The notes: generated from the letters alone by a model not told the origin. DNA of 64,000 nt from Amycolatopsis sp. GM8 (GCF_021653975.1 NZ_JAJKFK010000007.1:310001-374000), one strand, 5' to 3'; positions 1-8,638 are shown, counted from the first letter of the stretch. Numbers and translations: made by a program.

Positions 1-87
1 GAAGAGAGCAGCCCGAACTCGCCGGCGCTCGAGTTCGAGCGCCCCGAGGAATCCGTGATCTGGGTGGGTGTCGGGCGCAAGCCCTAG
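1..87 (+). CDS. SAM-dependent methyltransferase (DUF574), C-terminal fragment
   Basis: Only the last 28 codons are in the window, ending at TAG 85-87; the gene enters from the left edge. The tail reads ...VIWVGVGRKP. It matches the end of the DUF574 protein at 27288-28136, which finishes VVGIGRKP, and it is one of three such proteins in the window. Family members have a Rossmann methyltransferase fold and often sit beside XRE/DUF5753 regulators in actinomycetes. Their substrates are unknown. The family call rests on a short stretch, so confidence is moderate. Confidence 0.55.
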   Translation, partial: EESSPNSPALEFERPEESVIWVGVGRKP

Positions 88-98
88 CGTTTCTCTCC

Positions 99-239
99 TC
101 ACTGGGACGTCGTGACCGCGGCCGGGCTCGCCGGCGCGGGGTTCGCGGCGTGTCCCAACGCGACTCCGGCGACGAGGCACAGCACCGCCACCCAGCAGGC
201 GAATCGCAGGACGGTCGAAAAAGAACAGAAGATCTTCAT
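99..239 (-). CDS. Small secreted peptide, 46 residues
   Basis: This short reading frame begins at an ATG preceded by GAGGAG six bases upstream, which supports translation. The product starts MKIFCSFSTVLRF, then has a hydrophobic core of about 17 residues and an ALGHA-A signal-peptidase-like site near residue 32. The remaining tail is about 14 residues rich in Ala, Pro and Thr. It is probably exported, or anchored by an uncleaved signal. It converges on the methyltransferase fragment at 1-87 and is divergent from the gene at 442. I recognise no family. Confidence 0.5.
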   Translation of the reverse strand: MKIFCSFSTVLRFACWVAVLCLVAGVALGHAANPAPASPAAVTTSQ

Positions 240-441
240 TTCGTACTCCTCAGCGGGGATCCGGGTTACCGGAACCAGAATGACGAGCCGGGGAAACGCC
301 CGGCAAGAAGTTTCCCGTTTCCTTGGTGCGCCGGAACAGGAAACATCACGCACCGTTCGCACGATCACCGGTATGGAGCCTGGACACCCGCCCGAAGGGT
401 TCAGAATGATGGGCTGTCCGGGGCATCACGAAGGGGAACGT

Positions 442-1308
442 GTGGAGGACCTCAGCGCCGCGGATCTGGCCGGTGAGCTGAAGGTACTGCGGAAAGGCCG
501 CGGTATCGCCGCGATGCGGCTCGGCGAACGGACCGGTTCCGCATTACGGACGGCGTGCCGGATTTCACCGGAGGACGACGTGGCGGAATTACGCCGAAAG
601 CTTTCGGAATGGCTCGGCGAACTGGCCGGGAAACTGCCGCGGGATCTGTGTACCGTCGTGCTGGCCGCGTTCGCGCTGCACAAGGACGCGCAGCATCCCT
701 TCTACCAGGAGCGGGTGCGCTGGCTCGCGCAGGCGCTCGAACGGCACGACCGCACCATCCGCCGTCGCATCGACGAAGGGATCGCGCGGCTGGCCGAGCT
801 CGCGGTCGCCGGCCCGCACAGTGGCGCCGCGGAAGACCAGCGGTGGCACACCGAGGAGCTGCGGGTCACCCTCGCCCTGGACCGACCGGTGCCGGAAACC
901 TTTATGCTGCGCCGGATCATCGCCGACGTGGATGGAGTGTCCGAAGTGGACATCATCGCGGCGGACCATTTCGCGGACATCGAGGTGTTCCACGGTGGCA
1001 CGCTCGCGGGCCGGGCACTGGAGCTGCCGGACACGTTGCGCCGTGGCGAGCGTCACGAGATCGCGCTGCGGCTGCGGGCCGAACTGCCGTCGCCGCAATG
1101 TGTCTGCGTGCCGCGCCAGCCATGCGACGTGTTCGACCTACACCTGCGGTTCGGCGCGGACCGCCCGCGTGACGTCGCGCTGATCGAGAAGGTCCCGGAC
1201 GAGAGTGTCGCCGCGGGGCCACGGGTTCCGTTGGATCGGGCGGGCGAGGTCCACGTCCGGTTCCAGCAGCTCACGCCGGGTTTCGCGTACGGGGTGAAGT
1301 GGGCCTGA
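442..1308 (+). CDS. Conserved hypothetical protein, 288 residues
   Basis: The GTG at 442 follows AAGGGG with five bases of spacing. The frame is open further upstream, but that part looks non-coding and overlaps the small secreted peptide. Residues 1-60 are basic and helical with a possible helix-turn-helix look. Residues 60-125 include a helical segment with FYQERVRWLAQALERHDRT. The C-terminal half is beta-rich with a Cys cluster (CVCVPRQPC) and ends PGFAYGVKWA. I do not recognise the family, and there is no signal peptide or membrane segment. A regulatory role is only a guess. Confidence 0.7.
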   Translation: MEDLSAADLAGELKVLRKGRGIAAMRLGERTGSALRTACRISPEDDVAELRRKLSEWLGELAGKLPRDLCTVVLAAFALHKDAQHPFYQERVRWLAQALERHDRTIRRRIDEGIARLAELAVAGPHSGAAEDQRWHTEELRVTLALDRPVPETFMLRRIIADVDGVSEVDIIAADHFADIEVFHGGTLAGRALELPDTLRRGERHEIALRLRAELPSPQCVCVPRQPCDVFDLHLRFGADRPRDVALIEKVPDESVAAGPRVPLDRAGEVHVRFQQLTPGFAYGVKWA

Positions 1309-1372
1309 AGTGTCTATTGTGGACTGCGGGTGGCGGGTAGGCAGGAGGCCGCGCGGCGGCGATAATGGGCGG

Positions 1373-1879
1373 GTGAGCGCCGATGACACCCGGTCCCTGC
1401 CGCTGGTCGAGGAGTACGGTCCCGCCTGGCAACCCGGCCCGTTCGAGCGGGGTACCGATGGTCCACACCTGATCCTGGCCGGTGTCGACGGTTCGCCCAG
1501 CGCGCTGCGGGCGGGCGCCTACGCGGCAGGACTCGCCCGGCGCCAGCGCTCGCGGCTCGTCATCGTCTACGTGCTCGCGCCGTCGGTGTGGACCGGGATG
1601 TCGCCCAGCCTGCTCGCCGCCGCGCAGGAGGAGGCGCACGACGACATGATCACCGAGCTGCGCCGGCCCATCGAGAACCTGGCCGAGGAGTCGAACATCA
1701 ACGTCACGTTCGAGATCCGCCGCGGCGACGCCTACACGGAACTGAAGCGGGTCGCGATCGACCGGCAGGCCGACCTGGTGGTGGTCGGCGCGTCGGACAG
1801 CGCCGGCCACCGCCTGGTCGGCTCGGTCGCGAACCGCCTGGTACGCGCCGGCCTCTGGCCGGTGACGGTGGTGCCATGA
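1373..1879 (+). CDS. Universal stress protein (UspA family)
   Basis: This is a single-domain cytoplasmic USP of 168 residues. An N-terminal strand with LAGVDGSPSALRAGAYAAGLA is followed by RLVIVYVLAP. The nucleotide-binding signature GASDSAGHRLVGSVANRLV near the C-terminus fits the ATP-binding G-2X-G-9X-G(S/N) pattern. Family members bind ATP or AMP and act in stress survival; the exact role here is unknown. The GTG at 1373 is chosen because the family alignment begins shortly after it; an earlier in-frame GTG at 1310 would add 21 atypical residues. The gene follows the 288-residue hypothetical gene closely on the same strand. Confidence 0.85.
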   Translation: MSADDTRSLPLVEEYGPAWQPGPFERGTDGPHLILAGVDGSPSALRAGAYAAGLARRQRSRLVIVYVLAPSVWTGMSPSLLAAAQEEAHDDMITELRRPIENLAEESNINVTFEIRRGDAYTELKRVAIDRQADLVVVGASDSAGHRLVGSVANRLVRAGLWPVTVVP

Positions 1880-2006
1880 AGCCATCGCGGCGGCGCGGGC
1901 GGCGGAACCTGACGCGGCCCTGGCGCTCCGACCGCCTTGCCAGGAACCACGCCAGAACCGGCAGCGGCGCGAGTCGCTAGCCCACGGCAAGCAACCCGCG
2001 CCGCGT

Positions 2007-2088
2007 ACTACCAATCCGACGGCAGCGACGGCAGCCACGAGCAGTCACCTGCAGACGGTGTCCGCCTACTGTCGGTCGGGCTGGTGAC
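2007..2088 (-). repeat. Degenerate copy of the dispersed 93-102 bp inverted-repeat element
   Basis: Read on the minus strand, this stretch carries the conserved internal block AGTAGGCGGACAC and the right arm GTCGGATTGGTA. Both are also found in the copies at 10202 and 59281. Its left arm GTCACCAGCCCGACC is diverged, so terminal pairing is imperfect. The copy is about 11 bases shorter than the other two. It lies between the convergent universal stress gene (ends 1879) and the small gene at 2098-2268. It is the weakest of the three copies. Confidence 0.6.
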
Positions 2089-2097
2089 CAACACCGC

Positions 2098-2268
2098 TCA
2101 GCGAACCTCCTCGTCCCGTGGCTCGGCGCCTGCCTCGGCCTGGCCCGCTTCCACCACGGTCCAGTTGCCCAGGCCGCCGGCCAGTTGCTCGGCGTACCGC
2201 TCGGCCGCCGCCTGCGTCGGGAACCGGATCTCCTGCGCGCGCGAACGATGAGTGATCTTGTATGCCAT
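2098..2268 (-). CDS. Small hypothetical protein, 56 residues
   Basis: The ATG at 2268 is preceded by AGGGGAG at good spacing. The product starts MAYKITHRSRAQEIRFPTQ, then AAAERYAEQLAGGLGNWTVVEAG and an acidic tail. It is soluble and beta-alpha-beta in character, and resembles small actinomycete proteins of unknown role. It lies downstream of the DUF574 methyltransferase gene, separated from it by a terminator-like hairpin, and converges on the universal stress gene across the degenerate repeat. No function is assigned. Confidence 0.6.
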   Translation of the reverse strand: MAYKITHRSRAQEIRFPTQAAAERYAEQLAGGLGNWTVVEAGQAEAGAEPRDEEVR

Positions 2269-2340
2269 CTTGTCTCCCCTGCGACTCCAACCCTCGCCAC
2301 CCACCTTAGAACAGGCGTTCGAGAGCGGCAACTCGGGGTC

Positions 2341-2363
2341 TTTCCCTTGCGGGAGCAGGGAAA
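2341..2363 (-). terminator. Hairpin after the methyltransferase gene
   Basis: TTTCCCT (2341-2347) and AGGGAAA (2357-2363) form a perfect 7-bp stem around a 9-base loop. It lies eight bases past the stop codon of the minus-strand methyltransferase gene (2371-3174). Position and symmetry fit an intrinsic terminator, although there is no long U tract. Confidence 0.5.
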
Positions 2364-2370
2364 CCGACGC

Positions 2371-3174
2371 TCAGCCGACCCGTCCGACGCCGCCGAGCAG
2401 GACTTGGCGCGACTCGTCCTCTTCGTCCGGGATGTAGGCCGGGTCGGCCGGATGCCAGTCCTGCGCGAGCACCAGCCCGGGCGGCACCAGCGTGGTCCCG
2501 GCGAAGAACTCCCCCACCTCGGCGGCGGTCCGCCGATGGAACTGCTCTGTGACCGAGTGGTTGTAGACCCTCGTCCACTCGTTCTGCAGGCGGCGGCTGC
2601 GCTCGTCGGCCGGTTCGGCGCCGTGGCTGATGACCAGGTGGCTGCCCGGCGCAAGCGGCTCCAGGTAGCTCCGGACGAGCCGCGCGGGCTCCAGCTCGTC
2701 CGGGATGAAGTGCAGCACCGACAGCAACAGCAGCGCGACCGGCCGGCCGAAGTCGAGCATCCCGGTCACCTCGGGGTTCGCCAGGATGCCTTCGGGCGCA
2801 CGGAGATCGCCGTGCACCGACGTCGCGTGCGGGTTCCCCGCGAGGATGCGGCGGCTGACGTCGACGGTGTCCTGCTCGTAATCGACGTACACGACGCGGC
2901 TGCCGGGCGCGACCTCGTGCACGCTCGCCGCGACCGGATAGCCGGACCCGATGTCGAGGAACTGGTCGACCCCCACCCCGGTGAGGTACCGGACGGCGCG
3001 GTGCAGGAACTCACGGTTGTACTTCGCGACCCGCGACGCCAGCGGGAACGACCGCTGGCTGTTGATCGCCGCCTCCCGGTCGGCGGCCACGTGATGCCGC
3101 CCGCCGAGCAGCCAGTCCCACACCCCCGCCGCGGTCGCCGTCGTGCGCTCGGCCGCGGGCCCCGGATCCTGCAT
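2371..3174 (-). CDS. SAM-dependent methyltransferase, DUF574 family
   Basis: This is a 267-residue cytoplasmic protein. The SAM-binding region has FLDIGSGYPVAASVHEVAP, and the acidic strand-2 end is VVYVDYEQDTV. Later family signatures are LLLLSVLHFIPDE and SHLVISHGAEP. The ATG at 3174 follows GGAGAGG, which sets the start. The substrate of this family is not established. The gene sits 14 bases after the broken XRE/DUF5753 gene on the same strand, and such pairing is common in actinomycetes, so the two probably formed an operon. Two other DUF574 members lie in the window (1-87 and 27288-28136). Confidence 0.85.
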   Translation of the reverse strand: MQDPGPAAERTTATAAGVWDWLLGGRHHVAADREAAINSQRSFPLASRVAKYNREFLHRAVRYLTGVGVDQFLDIGSGYPVAASVHEVAPGSRVVYVDYEQDTVDVSRRILAGNPHATSVHGDLRAPEGILANPEVTGMLDFGRPVALLLLSVLHFIPDELEPARLVRSYLEPLAPGSHLVISHGAEPADERSRRLQNEWTRVYNHSVTEQFHRRTAAEVGEFFAGTTLVPPGLVLAQDWHPADPAYIPDEEDESRQVLLGGVGRVG

Positions 3175-3188
3175 GCCTCTCCTCGTGC

Positions 3189-4091
3189 TCAACGGAAATC
3201 CTCGAGAACGCGCCACAGGAACGCTCTGGTCTCGTGTGGCGACAAGGCGGCGCTGCTCGCCCTGTTCCACAGCTCCTCATAATGCCGCACGTCGTCGCTC
3301 CACTGCAGCTCATCGCCGATCGTGGTGAACGCGTAGTCCAGATGCCGCGGCAACTCCCCGATCACGCCGGGTGAGGCGAGCCGCAGCAGCGCGAACCGTT
3401 CCAGGATCCCCTTGCGCGAGATGACCCGCGGCCCGGCGGCGGCCTTGAACGGCACCAGCTGCAGGATGATGTTCGGCCGCCGCGACAGCGTGATCAGGTG
3501 CTCGAGCTGCCGGATCATCACGCGTTCATCGCCCTGGACCCCGCGCACCGCGGACTCGCTGAGCACGGTGTAGACGTTCGGCGGCCGGTCGCGGGACAGC
3601 ACGCCGTGCTACCTGGCCTGCTGCGCCCGCACGGCCAGGTCCACGTCGCCGGACGGGTCGAGCAGGCCCGCCCGCACATACTCCTCGCATTGCAGCAGCT
3701 CGGGAAGGCGTTCGCTGGCGACGTACCGGATCAGGACGGCGTCCTCCTCCAGGTCGACGTAGCGCCGGTAGGACTCGGAGTAGATCGACCGATAGCCGTG
3801 CCAGCGCCCGCGCTGGGAGAGCTCGCTGTTGAGCAGGGCGGCGAGCTGACGGTGACCGTCGTCGGCGCCGTAGGCACGCAGCAGCGAGTCCAGATCCGCC
3901 GGCGTGATACCGGTGTCGGCGCTCTCCAGCCGGGCGATCTTGTTCTGGACGCTCGCCGCGCTGGCCCGCGCCCACACCGCGTGGCCGGCGTCGTGCTGGG
4001 TGACCTGCTTGCGCTCCCGCAGGTACCGCACGAGCGCGGCCAGCTGCAGCTTGCGGCCGGTCGGCGTGTGCGCCAGCACGGAATCGTCCAC
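3189..4091 (-). pseudogene. XRE-family regulator with DUF5753, interrupted by an in-frame TAG
   Basis: Two open segments (4091-3609 and 3602-3189) are in the same frame and together give a normal-length XRE/DUF5753 regulator of about 300 residues. They are separated only by a TAG codon at 3611-3609. The first part has the N-terminal helix-turn-helix (LVRYLRERKQVTQHDAGHAV, then ASVQNKIARLES) and the start of DUF5753. The second continues with LSRDRPPNVYTVLSESAVRG, EVMIRQLEHL-like DERVMIRQLEHLI, and the usual C-terminus. The stop falls where the family often has Gln, so CAG to TAG is the simplest event. It could be a true nonsense mutation, a readthrough codon or a base-call error. Confidence 0.8.
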
Positions 4092-4196
4092 GGTCGGTCC
4101 CCGGCTCGGGCGGCCCGGTTCCGTTGCGTCCGAAGTGGATTATCCGTGGGCCGCGATGCACCACTCAGTGTTCGGCGCGGCGGCGGTCATGTCCAC

Positions 4197-5597
4197 TCAT
4201 TCGACGGCTTGGCTCACCAGGTTCTGATACCACGCGTCCCACGGGTGATTGGTGGCCGGGTAGTTGGCGAGCGGGTTGGTCGCGAGGCTCGCCGAGTCGA
4301 AGTCCCAGCCGCGGACGACGTGGCCGGCGTTGCGGGCCGAGGTGATGAACGACGAGTCCGTCGCGGGGGCGGCGTAGAACAGCGCGCCCTGCTGGAGTTC
4401 CGTGCTGTCGCCGTCCTGATACTCGTCGAACGCCGTCTGCTGGTAGGCGATCCGGCCGCCGGTCACGGAACCCGTGGTGTAGCGCAGGGTTTGCGCCGGG
4501 GTCGCGCCGTCCGCACCGGTCCAGACCGAAACCGTGTGCCCGCCCGCGGTGGCCGTGGCCTTCGGGTAGCGGCTGTCGGAGGTCGTCGAGTTCCCGCTCC
4601 AGGCGACGGTCGAACCGTTGAGCACACCGGACCACTGCCAGTTCTGGCTGCTGCTCTGGCTCTGGTGGATCTCGCGCAGCTTCGTGCCGGACGAGTCCGT
4701 GAACGCGACCGTGGGCTGCACACCGTTGTCGTACTTGGTGCTCGCCGACCAGGTGATCTCGCCGTCCGCGCCCAGCTGACCGGTGTGGTACCAGAGCGTG
4801 CTGGCGCTCTGCGACTGGTGCACCTCGACGATCTGGCCGTTGTCGTTCAACGCGATCGCGGGTGTCTTGCCGGTGTCGTACTGGCCGTGGCGGTTCCAGG
4901 TGACGTGCCCGTCGGCGGTGTACGTGCCGGTCCAGTACCAGAGCGTGCCGCTGCCGGAGTCGTGCACCTCGACGATCTGGCCACGGTTGTTCATCGCGAT
5001 GGCGGGGTTCGAGCCGGTGTCGCGCCGGTACGCCGCGCGGGTGGTGGCGTCACCGGACAGCAGCGGCAGGATCCGGCCGCGCAGGCTGTCGACCGACGGC
5101 AGGCTCGCGTAGTTCGCCGCGGTGGCGAGGCTGGTGCCGAACACGTCGGTGAGTTCCTGGTTCAGCGCCGCGAGATTGCCGGCCGCGAAAGACGTGTTGT
5201 CCGTCAGATTGTCCTTGATGTCCAGCATGACCACGATCGGCGCGTGCGACGGGTGCGCGTCGGACCAGGTGTCGACGACGCGCAGCCAGTCTCGCAGCGC
5301 ATTGGACGCCGGGTTTCCCGTGTGGTCGACCAGGTTTCCGGGCGAATCGTGGCCCACGGCGTAGTCGTGGGTGGTGCCGTAGTCGTTGTCGTGGATGTCG
5401 AACTCGAGGAACCGGACCCCGCCGTCGAGCTGCTGGGTGATGGATCCCTTGGCGCCGTCGACGTTTCCGGAGTAGCTGTTGTGCGTCGAGGAGAACAGCG
5501 CGGACGCGAACGGCGTGTCGGCCCTGGCAGCGGGCGTGGCGAGCACGGTCAGCAGCACGGCGGCCGCGCAGGGCAGCAGGTTCTTGGCTCGGATCAC
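4197..5597 (-). CDS. Secreted PI-PLC-like phosphodiesterase with internal repeats
   Basis: From GTG 5597 the product is 466 residues, with a signal peptide (IRAKNLLPCAAAVLLTVLA, cut near ARA-D). Residues about 30-190 are a PI-PLC X-like domain: STHNSYSG with His39, GVRFLEFDIHD, and YAVGHDS with His83. These correspond to the two catalytic histidines of bacterial PI-PLC. The start is uncertain because no strong ribosome site is seen. Residues 197-343 are three repeats of about 49 residues, each with an A(I/V)A/AF-GQIVEVH-LWY-type core. The C-terminal part ends the PLC fold with VVRGWDFDSAS. It probably cleaves phosphoinositide or a related phosphodiester outside the cell; the substrate is inferred. 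Confidence 0.75.
   Translation of the reverse strand: MIRAKNLLPCAAAVLLTVLATPAARADTPFASALFSSTHNSYSGNVDGAKGSITQQLDGGVRFLEFDIHDNDYGTTHDYAVGHDSPGNLVDHTGNPASNALRDWLRVVDTWSDAHPSHAPIVVMLDIKDNLTDNTSFAAGNLAALNQELTDVFGTSLATAANYASLPSVDSLRGRILPLLSGDATTRAAYRRDTGSNPAIAMNNRGQIVEVHDSGSGTLWYWTGTYTADGHVTWNRHGQYDTGKTPAIALNDNGQIVEVHQSQSASTLWYHTGQLGADGEITWSASTKYDNGVQPTVAFTDSSGTKLREIHQSQSSSQNWQWSGVLNGSTVAWSGNSTTSDSRYPKATATAGGHTVSVWTGADGATPAQTLRYTTGSVTGGRIAYQQTAFDEYQDGDSTELQQGALFYAAPATDSSFITSARNAGHVVRGWDFDSASLATNPLANYPATNHPWDAWYQNLVSQAVE
4569..5009 (-). repeat. Three tandem ~49-codon repeats inside the PLC-like gene
   Basis: Repeat 1 contains NPAIAMNNRGQIVEVHDS, repeat 2 TPAIALNDNGQIVEVHQS, and repeat 3 QPTVAFTDSSGTKLREIHQS. 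Each is followed by a LWYxTG/QWSG strand and a hydrophilic turn. They look like beta-propeller or lectin-type blades inserted within or after the X domain. Repeats 1 and 2 are close copies and repeat 3 is more diverged. Confidence 0.7.
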
Positions 5598-5688
5598 GGG
5601 TGTGAGGATGACAGTCCCGGCCCATTTTGGGTGGGGAATTGACGAACCTTCACGGAGATGTCGGCCCCCGTTCAGCGCCGCCGAGTTT

Positions 5689-6570
5689 TCAGGGGAGCTG
5701 CTGGAGATCTCGCGACACCTCGGCGCGGAGGCGCGCGGCGTCCTCGCCCGGCGGGGCGCCAAACAGGCGGCGGTACTCGCGAGTGAACTGTGACGGGCTG
5801 TCGTAGCCGACGAGATGGCCGACACCGGCGATGTCGCCGGGGCGCCCGAGCAGCAGGCTCCGCGCTTCCTGCAGCCGGATTCGTTTCTGGAACTGTAATG
5901 GGCTCATCAGGGTGACCGCCCGGAAATGCCGGTGAAACGCGGACGGGCTCATTCCGGTCAACCGCGCGAGCTCGTCTATGCGCATCGGTTCGGCGTAGTG
6001 GTCGCGGATCCAGTGGATTGCCCGATTGACGTAGGACAGGTTGCTTTCGGCAAGACCGATCTGCCGCACCAGGCCCCCGAGCGGACCGGTCAGCAGCCGC
6101 CAGAGGATCTCCTGCTCGATCAGCGGCGCGAGCACCTCGGCATCCTCGGGACGGTCCAGCAGCCGCAGCATCCTGGCCACCGCGTCGAGCAGTTCGGGGG
6201 TCGCGTCGCCGGTCGCCATCGCGGGCAGGTCGCGGGACGGGCGCTCGGCCGGCGCCTTCACCAGCAGCGGGGCGATGGCGGCCGGGCGCAGGACCAGGCC
6301 CATCGACAGCGAAGGCGTGTCCAGGTAATAGCCGGTGACCGGCAGATCCGTGGTCACCACCAGACACTGCCCGGCGCGGTACTCGTACACCTGGTCGCCG
6401 AGCAGCAGGCTCTTCCCGCCCTGCGCCATCACGACCAGCAGCGGCTCGGTGAGCGAGTAGTCCGGCGGGGCCTTGTCCACATTGGACAGCAACAGGCCCG
6501 GGATCGGGGTGCCCAGGTCCGGCCGCGCGTGCCGGAGCACACTGCGCCGGATCTCCGCCAGGGGGTGCAT
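5689..6570 (-). CDS. AraC-family transcriptional regulator
   Basis: This is a 293-residue protein with an AraC N-terminal cupin-like sensing domain (residues about 1-170) and two C-terminal helix-turn-helix units. The first carries MRIDELARLTGMSPSAFHRHF. The second carries DIAGVGHLVGYDSPSQFTREY and ends FGAPPGED. The N-terminal part resembles the AraC_N (PF06719) group. It is divergently transcribed from the aldo/keto reductase gene at 6727, so that gene is the likely target. The ATG at 6570 has GAGG upstream. The effector is unknown. Confidence 0.9.
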   Translation of the reverse strand: MHPLAEIRRSVLRHARPDLGTPIPGLLLSNVDKAPPDYSLTEPLLVVMAQGGKSLLLGDQVYEYRAGQCLVVTTDLPVTGYYLDTPSLSMGLVLRPAAIAPLLVKAPAERPSRDLPAMATGDATPELLDAVARMLRLLDRPEDAEVLAPLIEQEILWRLLTGPLGGLVRQIGLAESNLSYVNRAIHWIRDHYAEPMRIDELARLTGMSPSAFHRHFRAVTLMSPLQFQKRIRLQEARSLLLGRPGDIAGVGHLVGYDSPSQFTREYRRLFGAPPGEDAARLRAEVSRDLQQLP

Positions 6571-6726
6571 GCCTCAAGGAAAGCACGCCGGCCCCGGCGA
6601 GACAAACCCGATCGGACCGGATCGAGCAGGATCGTGCAAGAGCTGGGCGGGATCGGTCTACCGCAGGACGGGTGCCGCGCGATTCCATGGAAGGGACAAT
6701 TCCCAGACCTCCGAAAAGGAATTCCC
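6571..6726. promoter_or_regulatory. Divergent AraC / aldo-keto reductase control region
   Basis: The 156-base gap separates two divergent genes. It holds four spaced GGATCG/GATCGG half-sites between about 6610 and 6657, which could be AraC-type binding sites. AAGGA sits seven bases before the reductase ATG. I see no clear -35/-10 pair. Confidence 0.35.
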
Positions 6727-7809
6727 ATGCCACTCGATCACTACATCACCCTCGGCCGGTCCGGGCTGCGGGTGAGCCCGTTCGCACTCGGCGCGATGAA
6801 CTTCGGCGAGGATCCCCCGGGCGCGGGGTGCAGTGTCGAGGAGTCCGAGAAGATCCTGTCGACCTATCTGGATCTCGGCGGGAACTTCATCGACACCGCG
6901 AACTTCTACACCAACACGCACTCGGAGAAGATCCTCGGCGACTTCTTCGCCGCACGCCCCGGCCGCCGCGAACACGTTGTGCTGGCGTCGAAGTTCTTCT
7001 TCAACCTCTTCCCCGGCGATCCCAACGGCGGCGGCGCCGGCCGCACGTCGATCATCAACCAGCTCGACGAGACCCTGCGCCGGATGCGGACCGATTACCT
7101 CGACCTCTACTGGATGCACAACTGGGACCGCACCACCCCGATCGAGGAAACCATGCGGACCCTCGACGATCTGGTGCGTGCCGGGAAGATCCGCTACCTC
7201 GGGTTCTCCAACACGCCCGCGTGGGTCACCGCGCAGGCGCAGACCCTCGCGCTGCTGAGAGGCTGGACCCCGCTGATCGCGCTGCAGGTCGAGTACTCGC
7301 TGCTCGCCCGCACCGTCGAGGGGGAGGTCGCGCCGCTCGCCCGCGACCAGGGCATGGCGCTGACGCCGTGGAGCCCGTTGAAGAACGGCTTCCTGTCCGG
7401 CAAGTACCGCCGCGGCGCCGAGGTCACCGACTCCGCGCGCACGGCACACGTCGGCGGCCCGGACGACGACCAGTACCGCGTGATCGAGGCCGTCGCGGGG
7501 ATCGCCGCCGAACTGGGGACCACCTCCGCCGCGGTGTCACTGGCCTGGCTGCGTGTCCGAGAAGGCACTGTGGTGCCGATCGTCGGCGCCCGGCGTCTGG
7601 AACACCTGGAGAGCAACCTCGCCGGTCTGGACGTACAGCTCAGCGTGGCGCATTTGCGGGCACTGGACGAGATCTCCGCGCCGGACCTGAACTATCCGGC
7701 GCCGATGCACGGCGCGCCGCGGGCGATGCTCCAGTTCGCGGGCACCACAGTGGACGGTGAACAGTCCACTGTGTACCCACCGTTGCTGGAGAGCGACGTC
7801 CGCTACTGA
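6727..7809 (+). CDS. Aldo/keto reductase
   Basis: This is a 360-residue NADPH-dependent oxidoreductase of the AKR (TIM-barrel) superfamily. The catalytic tetrad is visible as Asp and Tyr in NFIDTANFYTN, Lys in VLASKFFF and His in DLYWMHNWD. The C-terminal cofactor site is present (VVPIVGARRLEHLESNL). The ATG follows AAGGA with seven bases of spacing. It likely reduces an aldehyde or ketone in the cytoplasm; the substrate is unknown. The divergent AraC gene is the probable regulator. Confidence 0.9.
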   Translation: MPLDHYITLGRSGLRVSPFALGAMNFGEDPPGAGCSVEESEKILSTYLDLGGNFIDTANFYTNTHSEKILGDFFAARPGRREHVVLASKFFFNLFPGDPNGGGAGRTSIINQLDETLRRMRTDYLDLYWMHNWDRTTPIEETMRTLDDLVRAGKIRYLGFSNTPAWVTAQAQTLALLRGWTPLIALQVEYSLLARTVEGEVAPLARDQGMALTPWSPLKNGFLSGKYRRGAEVTDSARTAHVGGPDDDQYRVIEAVAGIAAELGTTSAAVSLAWLRVREGTVVPIVGARRLEHLESNLAGLDVQLSVAHLRALDEISAPDLNYPAPMHGAPRAMLQFAGTTVDGEQSTVYPPLLESDVRY

Positions 7810-7816
7810 GCGGACC

Positions 7817-8620
7817 TCAGCCGGGGCTCGAGCGACCGTGCTTCCAGTAGCCGATGAACGCGATGTCCGGCTTCGGCACGTCGCGGTCGTTCACCAGGTG
7901 GCGGCGGAGACCGGTGGCCATCCGGGACTCCCCCGCCACCCAGGTGTAGAACCTGCCCGGCGGCAGCGTGGCCTGCCGGATCGCGTCGAGCGCGAGCGTT
8001 CCGGGCAGGCCGTCCGCACCGTCGCGGGCGAGCCAGTGCACGTGAACTCCTTCCGGCACAACGATGTCCGGTCGGATGTCGGCCGTCTCCGGCACTTCCA
8101 GGTACACCTGGGCGGCCAGCGACTCGGGTGCGTCGTCGAGGATGGCGAGGATCGCCGGCAGCGCGCTCTCGTCCCCGACCAGCATCTGCCACTCCGCCCG
8201 CGCGGGCGGCAGGTAGGTCAGCCCGATGTCGAAGATGCCGGCGGGGTCTCCCGGCCGCGCGCGCCGCACCCAGGCCGAAGCCGGGGTGTCGGCGTGCAGC
8301 ACGATCTCGATGTCGACTTCGTTCAGTTCCGGCCGGGCACGGCGGATCGTGAAGTTCCGCACCCACGGGCGGCTGGCCTTGGACATCACGAGCAGTTCGG
8401 CGATCCACGCTTCGCTGTTGACTCTCGGCATGCGCAGCTTCTCCTGCCCCTCGCGAGGGAAGAACAGCCGCACGGCCTGGTCGTCACCGGCCGGTTTGAA
8501 GTGTTCCAGTTCGGGGCCACCGAGGGTGATGTTCGCGAAACTGGGGCTCAGCCTCGTGTTCGCGACCACCTCGAGTGTGATCATCTTCCGCGCGTCGGGC
8601 AGGCGGACCTTGGGCACCAT
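7817..8620 (-). CDS. Siderophore-interacting protein (FAD-dependent ferric reductase family)
   Basis: This 267-residue protein has the SIP architecture. An FAD-binding barrel carries the RNFTIRR signature near residue 88, followed by a PDIVVPE and NAD(P)H-binding half with VGDESALPAI and TWVAGESRMATGLRRHL. SIP-family enzymes reduce ferric siderophores in the cytoplasm to release iron. GAGGAG lies before the ATG at 8620. It ends the run PPOX, 2Fe-2S reductase, SIP on the minus strand, which suggests a redox or iron operon. No siderophore synthesis genes are nearby. Confidence 0.88.
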   Translation of the reverse strand: MVPKVRLPDARKMITLEVVANTRLSPSFANITLGGPELEHFKPAGDDQAVRLFFPREGQEKLRMPRVNSEAWIAELLVMSKASRPWVRNFTIRRARPELNEVDIEIVLHADTPASAWVRRARPGDPAGIFDIGLTYLPPARAEWQMLVGDESALPAILAILDDAPESLAAQVYLEVPETADIRPDIVVPEGVHVHWLARDGADGLPGTLALDAIRQATLPPGRFYTWVAGESRMATGLRRHLVNDRDVPKPDIAFIGYWKHGRSSPG

Positions 8621-8638
8621 GTCGCTCCTCGTTTTCGG

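Noticed and set aside
3498..5642. Very long open frame opposite the XRE and PLC genes
   Set aside because: It is a high-G+C antisense shadow; the minus-strand frames have recognisable domains and this one is low-complexity Arg/Val/Gly.
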